This document shows positions 21,675-32,450 of a DNA stretch of 64,000 nt, piece after piece. The notes under the pieces are model-generated. The model made no database searches, was not told the origin of the DNA, and worked only from the letters and a program-made list of their open reading frames with translations. The translations under genes and the position numbers were made by a program. The stretch comes from Ichthyophis bannanicus (Eukaryota; Chordata; Amphibia; Gymnophiona; Ichthyophiidae). The first letter of the stretch is position 1. Every line of letters starts with the position of its first letter. Location: contig CM066037.1 in the NCBI GenBank assembly GCA_033557465.1, forward strand, positions 207,017,156 through 207,081,155, read 5' to 3'.

Positions 21675-21764
21675 TTTCAGCTACAGTGATCTGAACTGTC
21701 GTTAAGGTTTAAAACAAGTAAGTCCTTCTCCTTCTTTCCACAGCTTCCGCCGTATGTAGACCTG

Positions 21765-23230
21765 TCAGCTTCCAGTAGTGACAAGAGTAGGGCTGGAGGT
21801 TCCAACGGGGTTGATCCGATGCCGGTGCAAGGTGAGACGTAAAGGAAACCCAGGATGTTCTTCAGAGGTCCAAGGGTCGACTTCCTCGTCCGCTGCTGGT
21901 TTCAGTCTACTGTGATGTATCCATGGAGCAAGTTCTGCCACCTTTACTGCAGTGGGTGTTGAGAGTAGGACAATGTAGGGCCCCCTCCACTGGGGGGCAA
22001 GAGGGTCCTTTTTCCACTCCTTGACCCACACCCGGGTACCAGGCAGGAATCGGTGCAGGGGTTCGGTTAGCGAGACAGGCAAGCGGTCCTGAACCTAAGT
22101 GCGGAGACTCTGCAAAACAGAACTTAAAGCTAACAGTTCCTGCCTAGTAATTTCCGACCCAATCTGGCCCATGTTCCCCTTTATACCCTGGACAATGGGG
22201 GGTGGCCTCCCATACAAGATTTCAAATGGGGATACCCCTAGTGCTTTGGTTGGGGAGGAGCGTATCCTGAGGAGTGCTATGGGTAGAACTTGGAGCCACT
22301 TCAGGCGAGATTCCTGGCAGAGCTTTGAGAGCTGGGCTTTCAATGTATGGTTCATGCGCTCCACCTTTCCTGAACTTTGGGGGCGGTAGGCTGCATGAAA
22401 CTTCCAGTTAATCTGTAGGGCATGGGCCAGCTGCTGGGTAACCTGAGACACAAACGTTGGGCCGTTATCTGAGCCCATGACAAGTGGCATACCAAACTGG
22501 GTAATAATTTCATGAAGGAGGGCCTTGGTGACTTCCCTTGCTTTTTCAGTTCTAGTGGGAAATGCCTCCACCGACCCTGAAAAGGTACAGACCAGAACTA
22601 ACAAATAATGGTAGCCGTTTGCACGAGGCATCTCAGTGAAGTCTACTTGAATGTTTTCCATTAGCGCTGTACCTAAGGATTGAGTTCCTAGAGGGGGCAG
22701 GGGACCCTGTCACGGATAGTTCTTTGCACAGGTCAGGCACCGCTGGGTTACTGAAGTGGCCAAGGGCCCAAGCATGGAGATGTAAAAATGGGACATCAAA
22801 GCCTTTTCCATGGCGGTTTTTCCAAAATGGGTAGCTTGATGGAAGGCTTTAACAAAAGCGGGGCCCAGGGATTTGGGGATAACAGTGAGGCCAGGTGGAG
22901 GGTTCATCCCATACGGGGGTAGGATTATCCAGCCTTGGTTATTCAGAACTCCCTCTTCCTTACAGAAAAAGTAATCCAGCTCATCTGGGGCGTAGCGGGG
23001 CACCCAGTGGCTAAGAGGCACTGGAAACAAAGGGGCCTGAACAGGGCAATGATCCCTCAGTGAGACTTCGGAGAGGGCAGTTCTCCGGGCAGCGGCGTCA
23101 GCCATCTGGTTTCCCTTGGCAACCTCCCCTCCCCCTCTCTGGTGGCCCCGACAGTGCATTACAGCAACTTGCTTTGGGGCCCAAACGGCATCTAACAGGG
23201 TCAGGATCTCACGACCATACTTTATGGTGG
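21765..23230 (-). pseudogene. ERV pol, end of RNase H and integrase
   Basis: The first part (23230-23100) ends RNase H with VMHCRGHQ and GNQMADAAAR. The integrase zinc domain follows (HQATHFGKTA ... CLTCAKNYP, an HHCC finger, near 22840-22710). The catalytic core (22661-22095) has VDFTEMP (D), GSDNGPTF (D) and SSGKVERMN (E). The C-terminal domain (22082-21765) has WVKEWKKDPLAPQWRGPY, the GPY/F module found in gamma- and epsilon-type retroviruses. Breaks occur near 22700 and 22090. The gene ends about 90 bp before the env start. Confidence 0.9.
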
Positions 23231-25626
23231 AACACCAGATCTAGTGCAAGAGATAAGGGTGTTGGGACCACTTGGCAATAGTGATCATAGCATGATCGCC
23301 TTTGATTTAATTTGTGGAGGAGGGATAGTAAGGAAATCCACAGTACTACCTTTTAACTTTCAAAAGGGAGACTATGATAAAATGAGGAAAATAGTTAAGA
23401 AAAAACTAAAAGGAGCAGTTGCAAAGGTTAAAGACTTACATCAAGCTTGGGTGTTTTTGAAAAATACTATCTTGGAAGCCCAGACCAGCTGTATTCCACA
23501 CTTTAAGAAAAGTGGAAGGAAGTCCAAAAAACTGCCAGCATGGTTTAAAGATGAGGTCAGTGAGGCTGTTGTTACCAAAAAAGCATCTTTCAGGAATGGA
23601 AAAAAGAGCCAAACAACGAAACCTGGAAACAGCACAAGCACTGGCAGGTCAAATACAAGGCATTGATAAAGCAGGCAAAGGGAGAATTTGAGAAGAAGCT
23701 TGCTGCGGAATCAAAAACACGAAATAAAGATTTTTTCAAGTACATTCGTAGCAAAAAACCTGTGAGAGAGTCAGTTGGTCCATTAGATGATAGAGGAGTT
23801 AAAGGGGCACTAAGAGGTGACAAGGCGATAGCGGAGAGACTGAATGAATTCTTTGCTTTGGTCTTTACTGAGGAAGATGTAGGGATGTTACCCATGACTG
23901 AAGTGGTATTTAAAGGTGCGGAAGAATTGAAGGAAATATCGATACATCGGGAAGATGTATTACAACTATTAGATAAACTGAAGAGTAGCAAATCACCTGG
24001 GCCGGATGGTATACATCCAAGGGTGTTGAAAGAACTGAAATATGAGATTGCAGACCTGCTATTAGTAATCTGTGAACTATCATTAAAATCATCTCTAATA
24101 CCTGAAGATTGGAGGATCGCCAATGTAACACCAATTTTTAAAAAGGGTTCCAGGGGTGATCCGGGAAACTATAGACCGGTGAGCCTGACGTCAGTACCGG
24201 GAAAAATGGTAGAAACCATCATAAAGAATAAAATTACTCAGCATGTAGATAGTCATGGCCTAATGGGAGACAGCCAACATGGCTTTAGACAAGGAAGATC
24301 TTGTCTTACTAATCTGTTATGTTTTTTTGAAAGTGTGAATAAACAGGTGGACAAATGTGAGTCGGTTGATATAGTGTATCTAGACTTTCAGAAAGCCTTT
24401 GACAAAGTCCCTCATCAGAGACTTTTGGCAAAACTAAAGAGTCATGGGATAGGAAGCAGTGTACTACTGTGGATCAGGAGCTGGTTAAAAGATAGAAAGC
24501 AGAGGGTTGGGCTAAATGGCCAATTTTCCCAATGGAGAAAGGTGAATAGTGGTGTACCCCAGGGATCTGTGCTGGGTCCGCTGCTTTTTGACATATTCAT
24601 AAATGACCTGGAAAGAGGAATAACAAGTGAGGTTATCAAATTTGCAGATGACACAAAACTTTTTAAAGTTGTTAAAACCCAAGAGGATTGTGGAAAATTG
24701 TAAGAGGATCTTGATAAATTGGAAGACTGGGCATCAAAATGGCAGATGAAATTTAATGTGGACAAGTGCAAAGTTATGCACCTAGGGAAGAACAACCCAA
24801 ATTATGGTTACACAATGCAAGGTTCCACATTAGGAACCACCACCCAGGAAAAAGATTTAGGCGTCATTGTGGATAACATGTTAAAACCCTCGGCCCAGTG
24901 TGCAGTGGCACCCAAGAGAGCAAATCGAATGCTAGGTATCATAAGGAAAGGAATGGAAAATAAAACAAAAGATATTATAATGCCTCTATACCGTTCCATG
25001 GTGAGACCGCACCTTGAATATTGTGTGCAATTCTGGTCACCGTATCTTAAAAAGGATATAGCGTTATTAGAAAAGGTTCAGAAAAGAGCCACCAAAATGG
25101 TAAAGGGGATGGAAGGATACTCCTCTGAAGAAAGGCTAAAAAGGTTAGGGCTCTTTAACCTGGAAAAGAGACGGCTGAGGGGAGATATGATAGAAGTCTA
25201 TAAATTAATGAACGGAGTGGAACGGGTAAACGTAGATCGATTGTTTACGTTATCAGAATATAGAAAGACTAGGGGACATACAATGAAGCTACAGGGTAAA
25301 CTATTTAAGACTAATAAAAGAAAATATTTTTTCACTCAACGTGTAATCAAACTCTGGAATTTGTTACCGGAGGATGTAGTAAAGGCTGTTAATGTAGCTG
25401 GGTTTAAAAAAGGTTTGGACAAGTTCCTAGAGGAAAGGTCCATAAACCATTATTAAGAAGGGACCCAGGATATCAATGCTTGACCCAGTACAAGCATTGC
25501 GGAAGCTGTGTCTTTTGGAGAAACTGCTAGGTACGTATGACCTAGATTGGCCACTTTTGGAAACAGGATACTGGGCTTGTTGGACTTTGGTCTGACCCAG
25601 TATGGCATATCTTATGTTCTTATGTT
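23231..25626 (+). mobile_element. CR1 LINE, 5'-truncated, inserted in ERV RNase H
   Basis: It begins inside the endonuclease (GNSDHSMIAF) and ends with the CR1 3' terminus and ttatg repeats near 25626. The ERV RNase H reading resumes on either side without obvious loss. It is the best-preserved CR1 in the window and a close sister of the copy at 13889. Confidence 0.92.
23244..25456 (+). pseudogene. CR1 ORF2, nearly intact (endonuclease end, RT, C-terminus)
   Basis: Three open stretches (23244-23666, 23663-24703, 24719-25456) cover about 735 codons. They run from the endonuclease S-D-H through the linker, [50 protein letters not shown] and FADDTK, to the CR1 C-terminus ending in [13 protein letters not shown] at 25456. 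Breaks are one frameshift near 23610-23660 and a TAA at 24701-24703, where the sister copy has CAA. A full CR1 ORF2 would have about 200 more N-terminal residues, lost by 5' truncation. Confidence 0.9.
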
Positions 25627-26541
25627 ATGGGCTTCCCTATCAATTTTATTAACCCTCGCTCTTTGTAAAGGGCCCCATGGGCATGCAAGGTAGTGAAGGC
25701 ATATTTGGAGTCAGTGTACACATTTATCCGCAGACCCTCCCCTAATAGTAAGGCTCTAGTAAGGGCCATCAGTTCGGCCTTCTGGGCCGAGGTTCCCGGG
25801 GCAAGGGCCGAGGACTCTATTACCGCACATAGGGTCACCACCAAATACCCTGCACGCCGTTGACCATTGGCTATAAAGCTACTCCCATCCACAAAATAGG
25901 TTACATCTGGGGTCTTGAGAGGGAGGTCTGTCAAGTCCGGGCGGCTGGAGAACACAGTATTCATAACTTCCAGGGAGTCATGGTCAGGGGGTCCAGGACC
26001 AGCAGATGGGAGCGTGGCTGGATTCAGGGTCTGGCTGGAGAGTAGCTCAAGTCATGGATTTTCACACAACATACTCTGGTACTTGAGCATCTGAGAGTTA
26101 GTGAACCAATAGTTTCCCTTGTGTTCCATGAGGGTCAGGACGGAGTGTGGAACTATGACCTGTAGGTTCTGGCCCAGAGTTAATTTGTCTGCCTCCTCCA
26201 CCAGGAGTGCCATGGCTGCAATGGCCCGCAAACACGGGGGCCATCTTTTGGCAACTGTGTCCAGTTGTTTAGACAAATAGGCGACAGGGCGCTGCCAGGA
26301 ACCAAGGGCCTGAGTTAGGACTCCCAGGGCGGGTGCCTCTGACCTCATGAACATAGAGGCAGAATGGTTTCTGTACATTTGGGAGTCCTAAGGCTGTTGA
26401 TGACATCAGAGCCCTCTTCAGGGCCTTGAAAGCCGTATCTTGTTCAGCTCCCCACTCCATGGGGGCCATTTCTGCTCCTTTTGTGGCCTCGTAGAGGGGT
26501 CCGTTCAGTCCTAGAAACAAAGAAGGAGAGACAAACACCAC
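25627..26541 (-). pseudogene. ERV pol, RT connection and RNase H start
   Basis: The 26541-26269 stretch has FLGLNGPLYEATKG and WGAEQDTAFKALKRAL, the end of a gammaretroviral RT. The 26378-26052 stretch continues in a shifted frame with QRPVAYLSKQLDTVAKRWP (connection domain). The 25964-25627 stretch starts RNase H with YFVDGSS (D), QKAELMALT (E) and YTDSKYAF (D), all three catalytic positions visible. The polymerase fingers and palm are absent; the sequence right of 26541 is no longer pol. Confidence 0.88.
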
Positions 26542-26556
26542 ACGCTTCCTCCTTTT

Positions 26557-27044
26557 TGCGACCTGGGCGTGGTCGCCCGGCCAAGAAATGCACTACTCAG
26601 AAGTCCACAATCACTTGGTATTTATTCTCAATACCTCTCATACATACACAAGCAACCATACAGACACTTTCCATCAATCCCAGTAACTTACTGACTAACA
26701 AAAGGTCGGTGGTTTCAGTCAGAAAAGTAGCTTACTCGGACCGACCAGAGAGGTGATCATGCTCTCATAAAAGACCCGACCTTACAGTCTAACTATATCC
26801 CCTTATTACTCACCGGATCCGGTACAGGTAACAGGACAGGGTTGGTTCCCAAACTCCGCACGGGTTGAAGGGTTTCGGCCGGAAGGAACTGGAGGCTCTG
26901 GCGAGGCAAGAAAGAAATTCTCCCCGGAACAACCGCCCGGAGGCACCTGAGATTTCTCTCTGCGTTCGGCACTCCCCGGTTCCGACTGGTCCAAACCCAG
27001 AGGCGGTAAATGCCGAACCTTTACTGCGAAATTTTACCACGCTT
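26557..27044 (-). other. ERV leader region or a second LTR-like sequence
   Basis: This stretch should hold leader, gag and protease but shows none of their motifs. On the minus strand it has an AATAAA near 26615-26620 and a TATA-like tttatgag near 26765, an order resembling a solo LTR of another family. The loss of gag through RT palm may have come with that event. No confirming direct repeat was found. Confidence 0.35.
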
Positions 27045-27060
27045 CCCGGTCAGGGAACCA
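27045..27060 (-). other. Primer-binding site complementary to tRNA-Glu
   Basis: The plus strand reads cccggtcagggaacca, identical to the 3' end of vertebrate tRNA-Glu including CCA. On the coding strand it therefore starts TGGTTCCC, six bases after the end of the 5' LTR. Glu priming is known for the HERV-E type of class I retroviruses. Confidence 0.88.
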
Positions 27061-27066
27061 TAGAAA

Positions 27067-27897
27067 TGCTGCGGCGAAAGAGTCAGGAAAGGACACCCAG
27101 AGTCTTGTGGGAATACAACCCAAAGTTTATTGTGCTAGCACAGATCCAGAGGAATAATTTCCAAAAACTCTTGAGCCCTGAGTCAGGGGCTGTACACTCT
27201 TTATATACTCAGTTCATACCATCAGTTCATACCTACGTTCAGGTTTCTGACTGGTGCTCCCTTGGGTGCCTGCCCAATCATATTCTCTTAGGTAAGGGGC
27301 TATCCCTTCCCCCTACAGCACCAGAATCAAAACCAGAAACCTAACAAAGAGAACAAAGAAGAGAAAGGGAAAGGGGCAGCCCTTCCTGTGGGCTACAGAG
27401 GCAGCCCCTCCTGTGGGCTACAGGTGGGACAAATAGCCTTGAATTACAGTACGGCCCTTCTCTGCCGTTTGTCTCTGCAATTTGTTGCATGGGCGTATTT
27501 AGTAGCCAGGGGCTGAATTTATTTATTTATTTATTTTTATTTATTTATTTGCATTTCTTATATACCGCACTATTTGCGATCAGCGCGGTTTACATTAAAC
27601 AAAACAGTGTCCGACAATAAACAAAAGTCAGGTCATTACATTGAACAGGAAAAAGCAACTTGGAGAACAGGGTAAACTATATACATGTGCAGATGCATTG
27701 AACAGGGTAACTATATACATGTACAAATGAAATGAAGGCAGATATTATTAGGTATTGATCATACTTGGGGACACCCTATTCAAGTGTGGCAGGGGTTCAG
27801 GGCTATCAGTGAGGTATTTGGTAAAGAGAAAATGTTTTAAGGCCTTCCTGAACTGGCTCAAGTTGGGGATTCCTTTCATCCTGAGGTGACTGCCACA
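27067..27897 (-). repeat. 5' LTR of the ERV, with an internal insertion
   Basis: It matches the 3' LTR except for a tandem duplication of about 25 bp (two copies of ggcagccc-tcctgtgggctac near 27376-27422) and a 350-bp insertion at 27518-27868. It ends gccaca at 27897, followed by the target duplication cagt. Confidence 0.9.
27518..27868 (-). mobile_element. SINE- or LINE-tail insertion in the 5' LTR
   Basis: Reading on the minus strand, the sequence ends with gcggtatataagaaatgc and a long (AAAT)n tract (27518-27552 on the plus strand). This resembles the L2-type tails at 28585, 29965 and 59290. It interrupts the LTR between gctgaat and tcctttcatc. No protein motif was found, so it is either a SINE or a strongly truncated LINE. 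Confidence 0.65.
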
Positions 27898-28344
27898 CAG
27901 TAAGCTGGATCAAAGTACTCAAACAAGATCTCAGCCCTATACTCACAAAAATCACCCAAGGTCAAATGCCCGACTGTCTCAAACTATCATCCATACACTC
28001 CACCCTTAAGAAGCCCAACCTCAACCTATCTGAACCTGTATCCTACAGACCAATGGCCAGCCTCCCCTTCATAATTAAGATTATAGAGAAAGCCATCCAA
28101 CAGCTCCAAGACCACATCGACAGAAACACCTTCCTGGATCCACAACAATATGGATTCTGACCCCTCCATGGCATAGAAACCCTGATGGTCTCCTTCATAA
28201 ACACCATAATGCAAGAAACTCAAGACTCTAAACAAGGTTACATCATGATCTTTCTTGACACGGTCAACCTTCTTCAATGTCTACAGTCTACTGGCATCCA
28301 AAATACTGTTCTACAATGATTCCAATCTTACTTGATCAACAGAT

Positions 28345-28620
28345 GACAACAAATTGTCCTTCCAACGTTTCAAACGCTTACTCAAAACCCATCTTTTTCA
28401 GTAGGCCTTTGACCTCCCAGATTCTTAGAACCATTTTCTCCACCAGTACCTTCTGGACCTCTCTCTTTCTCGCTCATCTGTCCTTCGCTGCTTCTTCCTG
28501 TCCTGTCTGAATTAATGGCGTTCTTTTCCTTTTCCTACTTATATTGTTCATATTGTACACCACCCTGACGCATATGCTTGGGCGGTATATCAAGCGATAA
28601 ATAAAGATAAAGATAAAGAA
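28345..28620 (+). mobile_element. 5'-truncated L2-type LINE end inside the older L2
   Basis: It begins with a frame giving FQRLLKTHLFQ, the last conserved block of L2 ORF2. It then has a short 3' UTR and ends gggcggtatatcaagcgataaat followed by (aaagat)n. The surrounding older L2 continues after it near 28621. Confidence 0.6.
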
Positions 28621-29828
28621 ATAAAAATCGGAGCCAAGATATCCACTCCCTACCAACAAATACAAGGCTTACCCTCAAGGATCCACCCTATCATCACTCC
28701 TCTTCAAAATCTACTTTCAACTATTCTGCTCTCTCATCAGATCCCACAACATCAACTTCCACATCGACGCTGAGGACATCATGATATATGACTCATTCAA
28801 AACAAAGCAACCCACATTCACAAACCTCCTACGTTGCTTTGATAACGTCTCACAATGGCTAACAACCAATAACCTGGCACTCAACTACAAAACCCAGAAT
28901 CTCTATTCATTACAAAAGATAGTACCTTCACACCACCATCCTGGTACCAGTCTGTCAACAATGAGCCGCCTGACTGAAGACCGAACACAATTTAGGATAG
29001 CTATCCAGAGGGTCGCCATGAGTCGACTCCGACTCGACGGCACTTAACAACAACAACCACCATCCTCCCTTACCTTAAACAACACCCAAATAAAGGTACA
29101 AACAGAGATCAAATACCATGGCATCACTCTGGATCAACATCTTACCTTCATTTCACAAATACTCAAACTGCCAGAACAATCTACCACAAAGCCAAGACCC
29201 TACAACCCCTATGCTCCCTCCTCGAACTGCAGACTTCCACTCTGCACTTCAGGCCCTAATACTGCCGTACCTTGTCTATTGCAATTCCATCTACCAAGGT
29301 CTACCACAATCCACCCAACTTCCTCTACGTACAGCTCTACACACCACCGCACGCATCCTAAATGGAGCATCAAAACATGGCCACATCATACCCATCCTCA
29401 AAGACCTTCACTGGCTACCCCTGGACAGTCAGATCAAGTATAAGATCAAGTATAAGAGTCTCCTTCTGGCCCACAAAGCTATCCACTGCCAACCCACATC
29501 ACACCTAAACACCCTGCTCTGGACTCTGCAGCCCAACAGATCAAGAAGACAGTCCACAAACAACACTCTCATCATCCCCCAAGCAAGAGCAAAAACCAAC
29601 CAAAAAGCATGTGCACGATCCTTTGTACTATATGCACCATCCATCTGGGACACTCTCCTGGACTCAATCAGAAACATATCTGACCTCCACATCTTCCGCA
29701 AACACCTAAAAACCCACCTGTTCACTGAACACTTTGGGCCCTCTCCCAACCCCCCACCTACAAAGCACAAACTCAAATATACATATAACATCTCCTCTAA
29801 CCTCATCTTGCTCAAACACTTTATATAG
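28621..29828 (+). pseudogene. L2 ORF2, RT end and C-terminal domain
   Basis: The first part has DAEDIMIYDSF, a decayed catalytic block of RT, and CFDNVSQWLTTNNLALNYKT, the conserved L2 helix after it. The 29118-29828 frame (236 codons) has ALILPYLVYCNSIYQGLP, ARILNGASKHGHIIPILKDLHWLP, ARSFVLYAPSIWDTLLDSIRN and FRKHLKTHLF, the typical C-terminal half of L2-clade ORF2. A small RTE fragment (28955-29055) splits the two parts. The 3' UTR runs to the tail near 30003. Confidence 0.8.
28955..29055 (+). mobile_element. RTE/BovB-type LINE 3' terminus, about 100 bp
   Basis: The bases gggtcgccatgagtcg, actcgacggcact and acaacaacaac are the familiar ending of tetrapod RTE/BovB LINEs and the SINEs that use them. 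The frame reads LTEDRTQFR and MSRLRLDGT, the end of an RTE protein. It is too short to name a family. Confidence 0.6.
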
Positions 29829-30003
29829 TGTACTTATGTATATACCCATTGACACAATGCATGTATCCTATAACCTATGTATATAAGTTACTTGTTCATT
29901 GTACATAAGTTAAATTGTTCCATGTAACCTTTACAACCTTTGTTCCATGTAAACTGCTTTGATCCATTGAAAAGAGGTATAAAAGCCCTGCTAAATAAAT
30001 AAA

Positions 30004-30620
30004 TACTTATTTATTATGGACCAGATTCAGAGACGCGAATAGCAGGTCTGTTCATCCCAGTGGGACATGCTGCCCCGCTATCCATCTGTCCTGTATTCAG
30101 GAAAGTGATCTCCCCGCATGCACACAGCCTCAGTGCAGGAGATCTTGACAGGGGTGACATGGCGGTGGAGAGTGGGCGAGGTGGAGGCAGGACAGACAGC
30201 CAGACGTACAAAGCCGATTCAGGTCACTGTTCTGTACGTCTACCAGCTGCATTCAGGACATGGGGTTTATACTACCTTGGAAGTGGTATAAGCCCCAGGG
30301 GTGGCAACTGACGGCCCACTCAATCCCACCACACAGCCAGCGGAGGGACAGGTGTGTTCCTGCCACTTAATCCAGGTCCTGGCTGCCCCCACGAAGGGTT
30401 GGGCAGCGGGGAAACGAGGGTCGGCACTATGGCGAGTTGGCCGTGATTTGTGGTAGACATCTCCCGCAGGGTAGCAGGGGCATGCCATGCTTGATCCTGC
30501 ACCCACGGGACTGTCTAGCTCCCGCGGTGCAGAATTGGGTACTAACAGGGCCGTTCTGTTCGGGGGTATCCAGATGGCCCAGACATGCCCCTTATGGGAT
30601 CAGTCTTCATATTTATAGTT
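30004..30620. other. Unassigned sequence after the L2 tail
   Basis: The first 250 bp (to about 30257) and the next 350 bp differ in character. The second part is GC-rich and proline-rich when read on the minus strand, possibly a retroelement scrap. No motif allows a call. Confidence 0.3.
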
Positions 30621-30710
30621 TTGTATATTTGTTTAATACTGTTTTTCGCTGATAAGAGCTTTGTTGGATATGTGATACATAAATATAAATAAATAAATAA
30701 ATAAAGATGA
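30621..30710 (+). mobile_element. LINE/SINE tail with (ATAA)n
   Basis: The stretch ends gatatgtgatacataaat followed by (ataa)n near 30685-30708. It resembles the other L2-type tails in the window. Confidence 0.4.
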
Positions 30711-30738
30711 AGATGATTCATTCATTTGACCATCAGCT

Positions 30739-32450
30739 TTTTTTTTTTTATTATTTATGAAGTTTACAATATAGGATCCAAGCACAATACTTGCACAGAA
30801 ATATGGTAGACATGACGAAATTACTAAACAGACGAAACTTAAATCAAGGATACACAGGGAACTACCCCATCTCATGCCTCCAAATCAAGTCCACTATAGG
30901 GGGAGAATTCCAAAAGAAAACTTAAATGATACTCAAAGGAAATTACTCAGGCAAATCCAGCCACCAACAGGAAATATACGGAGTAACATCACTTGCCCAT
31001 GAACAGAGGTGCTGCGAGCATTAGTAAAGGTGATAAGCTGGGAGGGCTCATAGAAAATATAACTCACTGACTGGTACTTGACCAAACATTTGCATGGAAA
31101 TTTAAGAAAGAATAAGCCCCACACCTGCAAAATACTTGGCCTCAAAAGAAGAAACTTATTCCTTCTCTTCTGAGTTTCCCTGGCTAAATCTGTGAATATA
31201 CAAATAATGCAGCCTTTAAATGAAACATTCCTTTCCTTATAAAACATTTTCAATAGCCATTCATGATCAGATATAAGAGCAAAAGTTATTATTAATGTAG
31301 CAGGGATCATGGAGTCCGCATCAGATATTTCTAAAAGTGCAGAGACATTTAAAATGTCCATGTGAGAAACAGTATCACTTTGACCCCACCAGAGTCTTTC
31401 TTCATAGTAGGTAGATAAATTCAGTTCAAAGGAGGATGCGACTCCAGAAGTACCCCCAAAAACCTCCAGTAAATGATTTTTGAACATTTCTCTAAAAGAT
31501 ACCATGGAAGATTTGGGGAAATTAATTAACCTCAAGTTAGCTGAACATGTAGCATTCTCCATCTGTTCCAGTTTAAACTTAACAGTTTTCATATCAACAG
31601 CATACAAGTCATTAGCAGTTTCCACTCAAGAGTGCCTTGTACCAAATTCTGAAATAGACCGCTAAATCTGAGCTATCTCTTCCGAATTAGCCACCACATT
31701 CCGAGATAGCCACCACATTTGCTTGAATTTGTCCCTTCAAAACTTGCATCTGTGGGATAATAGCTTCACCTAACTTGGAAATAGCAGACCATATTGATTC
31801 CAAAATAAAGATTTCAGGTCAAGTGAGGGAGAAAGAAGTTGATTCCAAAGAAGAGAAAACAGCAGACTGCATTACCCTGTTGCTAGTCAGTGAAGCAACA
31901 GTGTCCAGAACGCCGATGCCCAATACCCAAACCCAAGTAACATCAGTCAATAGACGCTGCGGAAGGGTCACCCCCCTCCTGCACTAACACCAGGAGCCAG
32001 CCCCTCTCCAAGCCTCACGCCAGCTGCTCCAGGCAAAGCATGCTCCCGCTGGTCACCCGGAGGATTGAAGGCTGAAGGAGGCAATGGGGGACTCCGCACC
32101 TTGGGGGATAGCAATGTTTCACAGCCCGAAAGAGATGCCTAGCCTCCTGACTTTGGCGTTTCCATTACTGGGACTCCACCCAAAACGAACAGCTGGGGCA
32201 GAGAACACTGAAGAAAAATGTTCATAGGACTAGAGAAAACCAGAGGTACAGCGGTAGAAACAGCCGGGCTCGCAGAAGATTTCTTGTCCAATTTTGCCTT
32301 CCTCTTCCCCAAAGTATTAGCGACTGTGCTAAGCATGCCTGTGATCTGTCATGTTAGGAAGCTCCTTCCTGACCTTCAGCTCTTTTTGAGTTTTGTTTTT
32401 ATTTTTACTTTTAAATACTATGGGCAGGGGGAGAATTTCAAAGCCATTTA
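30739..32450 (-). mobile_element. L1 relic with ORF1 only and its own poly(A)
   Basis: On the minus strand there is an upstream region, an L1-type ORF1 (32336-30933), about 190 bp of 3' sequence and a poly(A) tract (t-run at 30739-30750). ORF2 is absent. An ORF1 followed directly by a tail is the layout of mammalian HAL1 elements; an internally deleted L1 copy would look the same. The 5' limit is approximate. Confidence 0.6.
30933..32336 (-). pseudogene. L1 ORF1 (RNA-binding protein), broken
   Basis: The N-terminal part (32336-32139) is lysine/serine-rich. The 31625-30933 frame (230 codons) has MKTVKFKLEQMENATC, a degenerate coiled-coil end, then LRLINFPKSSMVSFREMF, the start of the L1 ORF1 RRM. 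The C-terminal domain includes ARETQKRRNKFLLLRP and FLKFPCKCLVKYQ. In L1 this protein binds the element's RNA as a trimer. Sequence between 32139 and 31625 is decayed. Confidence 0.65.

Larger units (their letters stand above)
12772..27897 (-). mobile_element. Endogenous gammaretrovirus-like provirus, minus strand, multiply interrupted
   Basis: Two LTRs in the same orientation enclose pol and env on the minus strand. The 4-bp direct repeat cagt flanks the provirus exactly (12768-12771 and 27898-27901), the size typical of gammaretroviruses. A primer-binding site for tRNA-Glu (27045-27060) and a polypurine tract (13226-13245) are present. Gag, protease and the first part of RT are missing. Insertions are CR1 at 13889-16160 and 23231-25626, a composite stretch at 16161-20224, and a short repeat in the 5' LTR. 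All genes carry stops or frameshifts. The LTRs differ by roughly a dozen substitutions over 450 bp by eye, so it is an old germline copy. Confidence 0.9.
8440..30003 (+). mobile_element. L2-clade LINE, interrupted by all elements between 8651 and 29055
   Basis: Pieces of one plus-strand L2 LINE lie in the correct order: endonuclease (8440-8650 and 9123-9971), linker (12419-12771), RT (27902-28344 and 28621-28954) and C-terminal region with tail (29056-30003). The tail ends with gaggtataaaag and an (AAAT)n run. At three junctions the target duplication lets the L2 sequence be rejoined exactly: tat around the MITE, ctctatat around the hAT and cagt around the ERV. This is the oldest layer of the nest. 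Confidence 0.8.
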
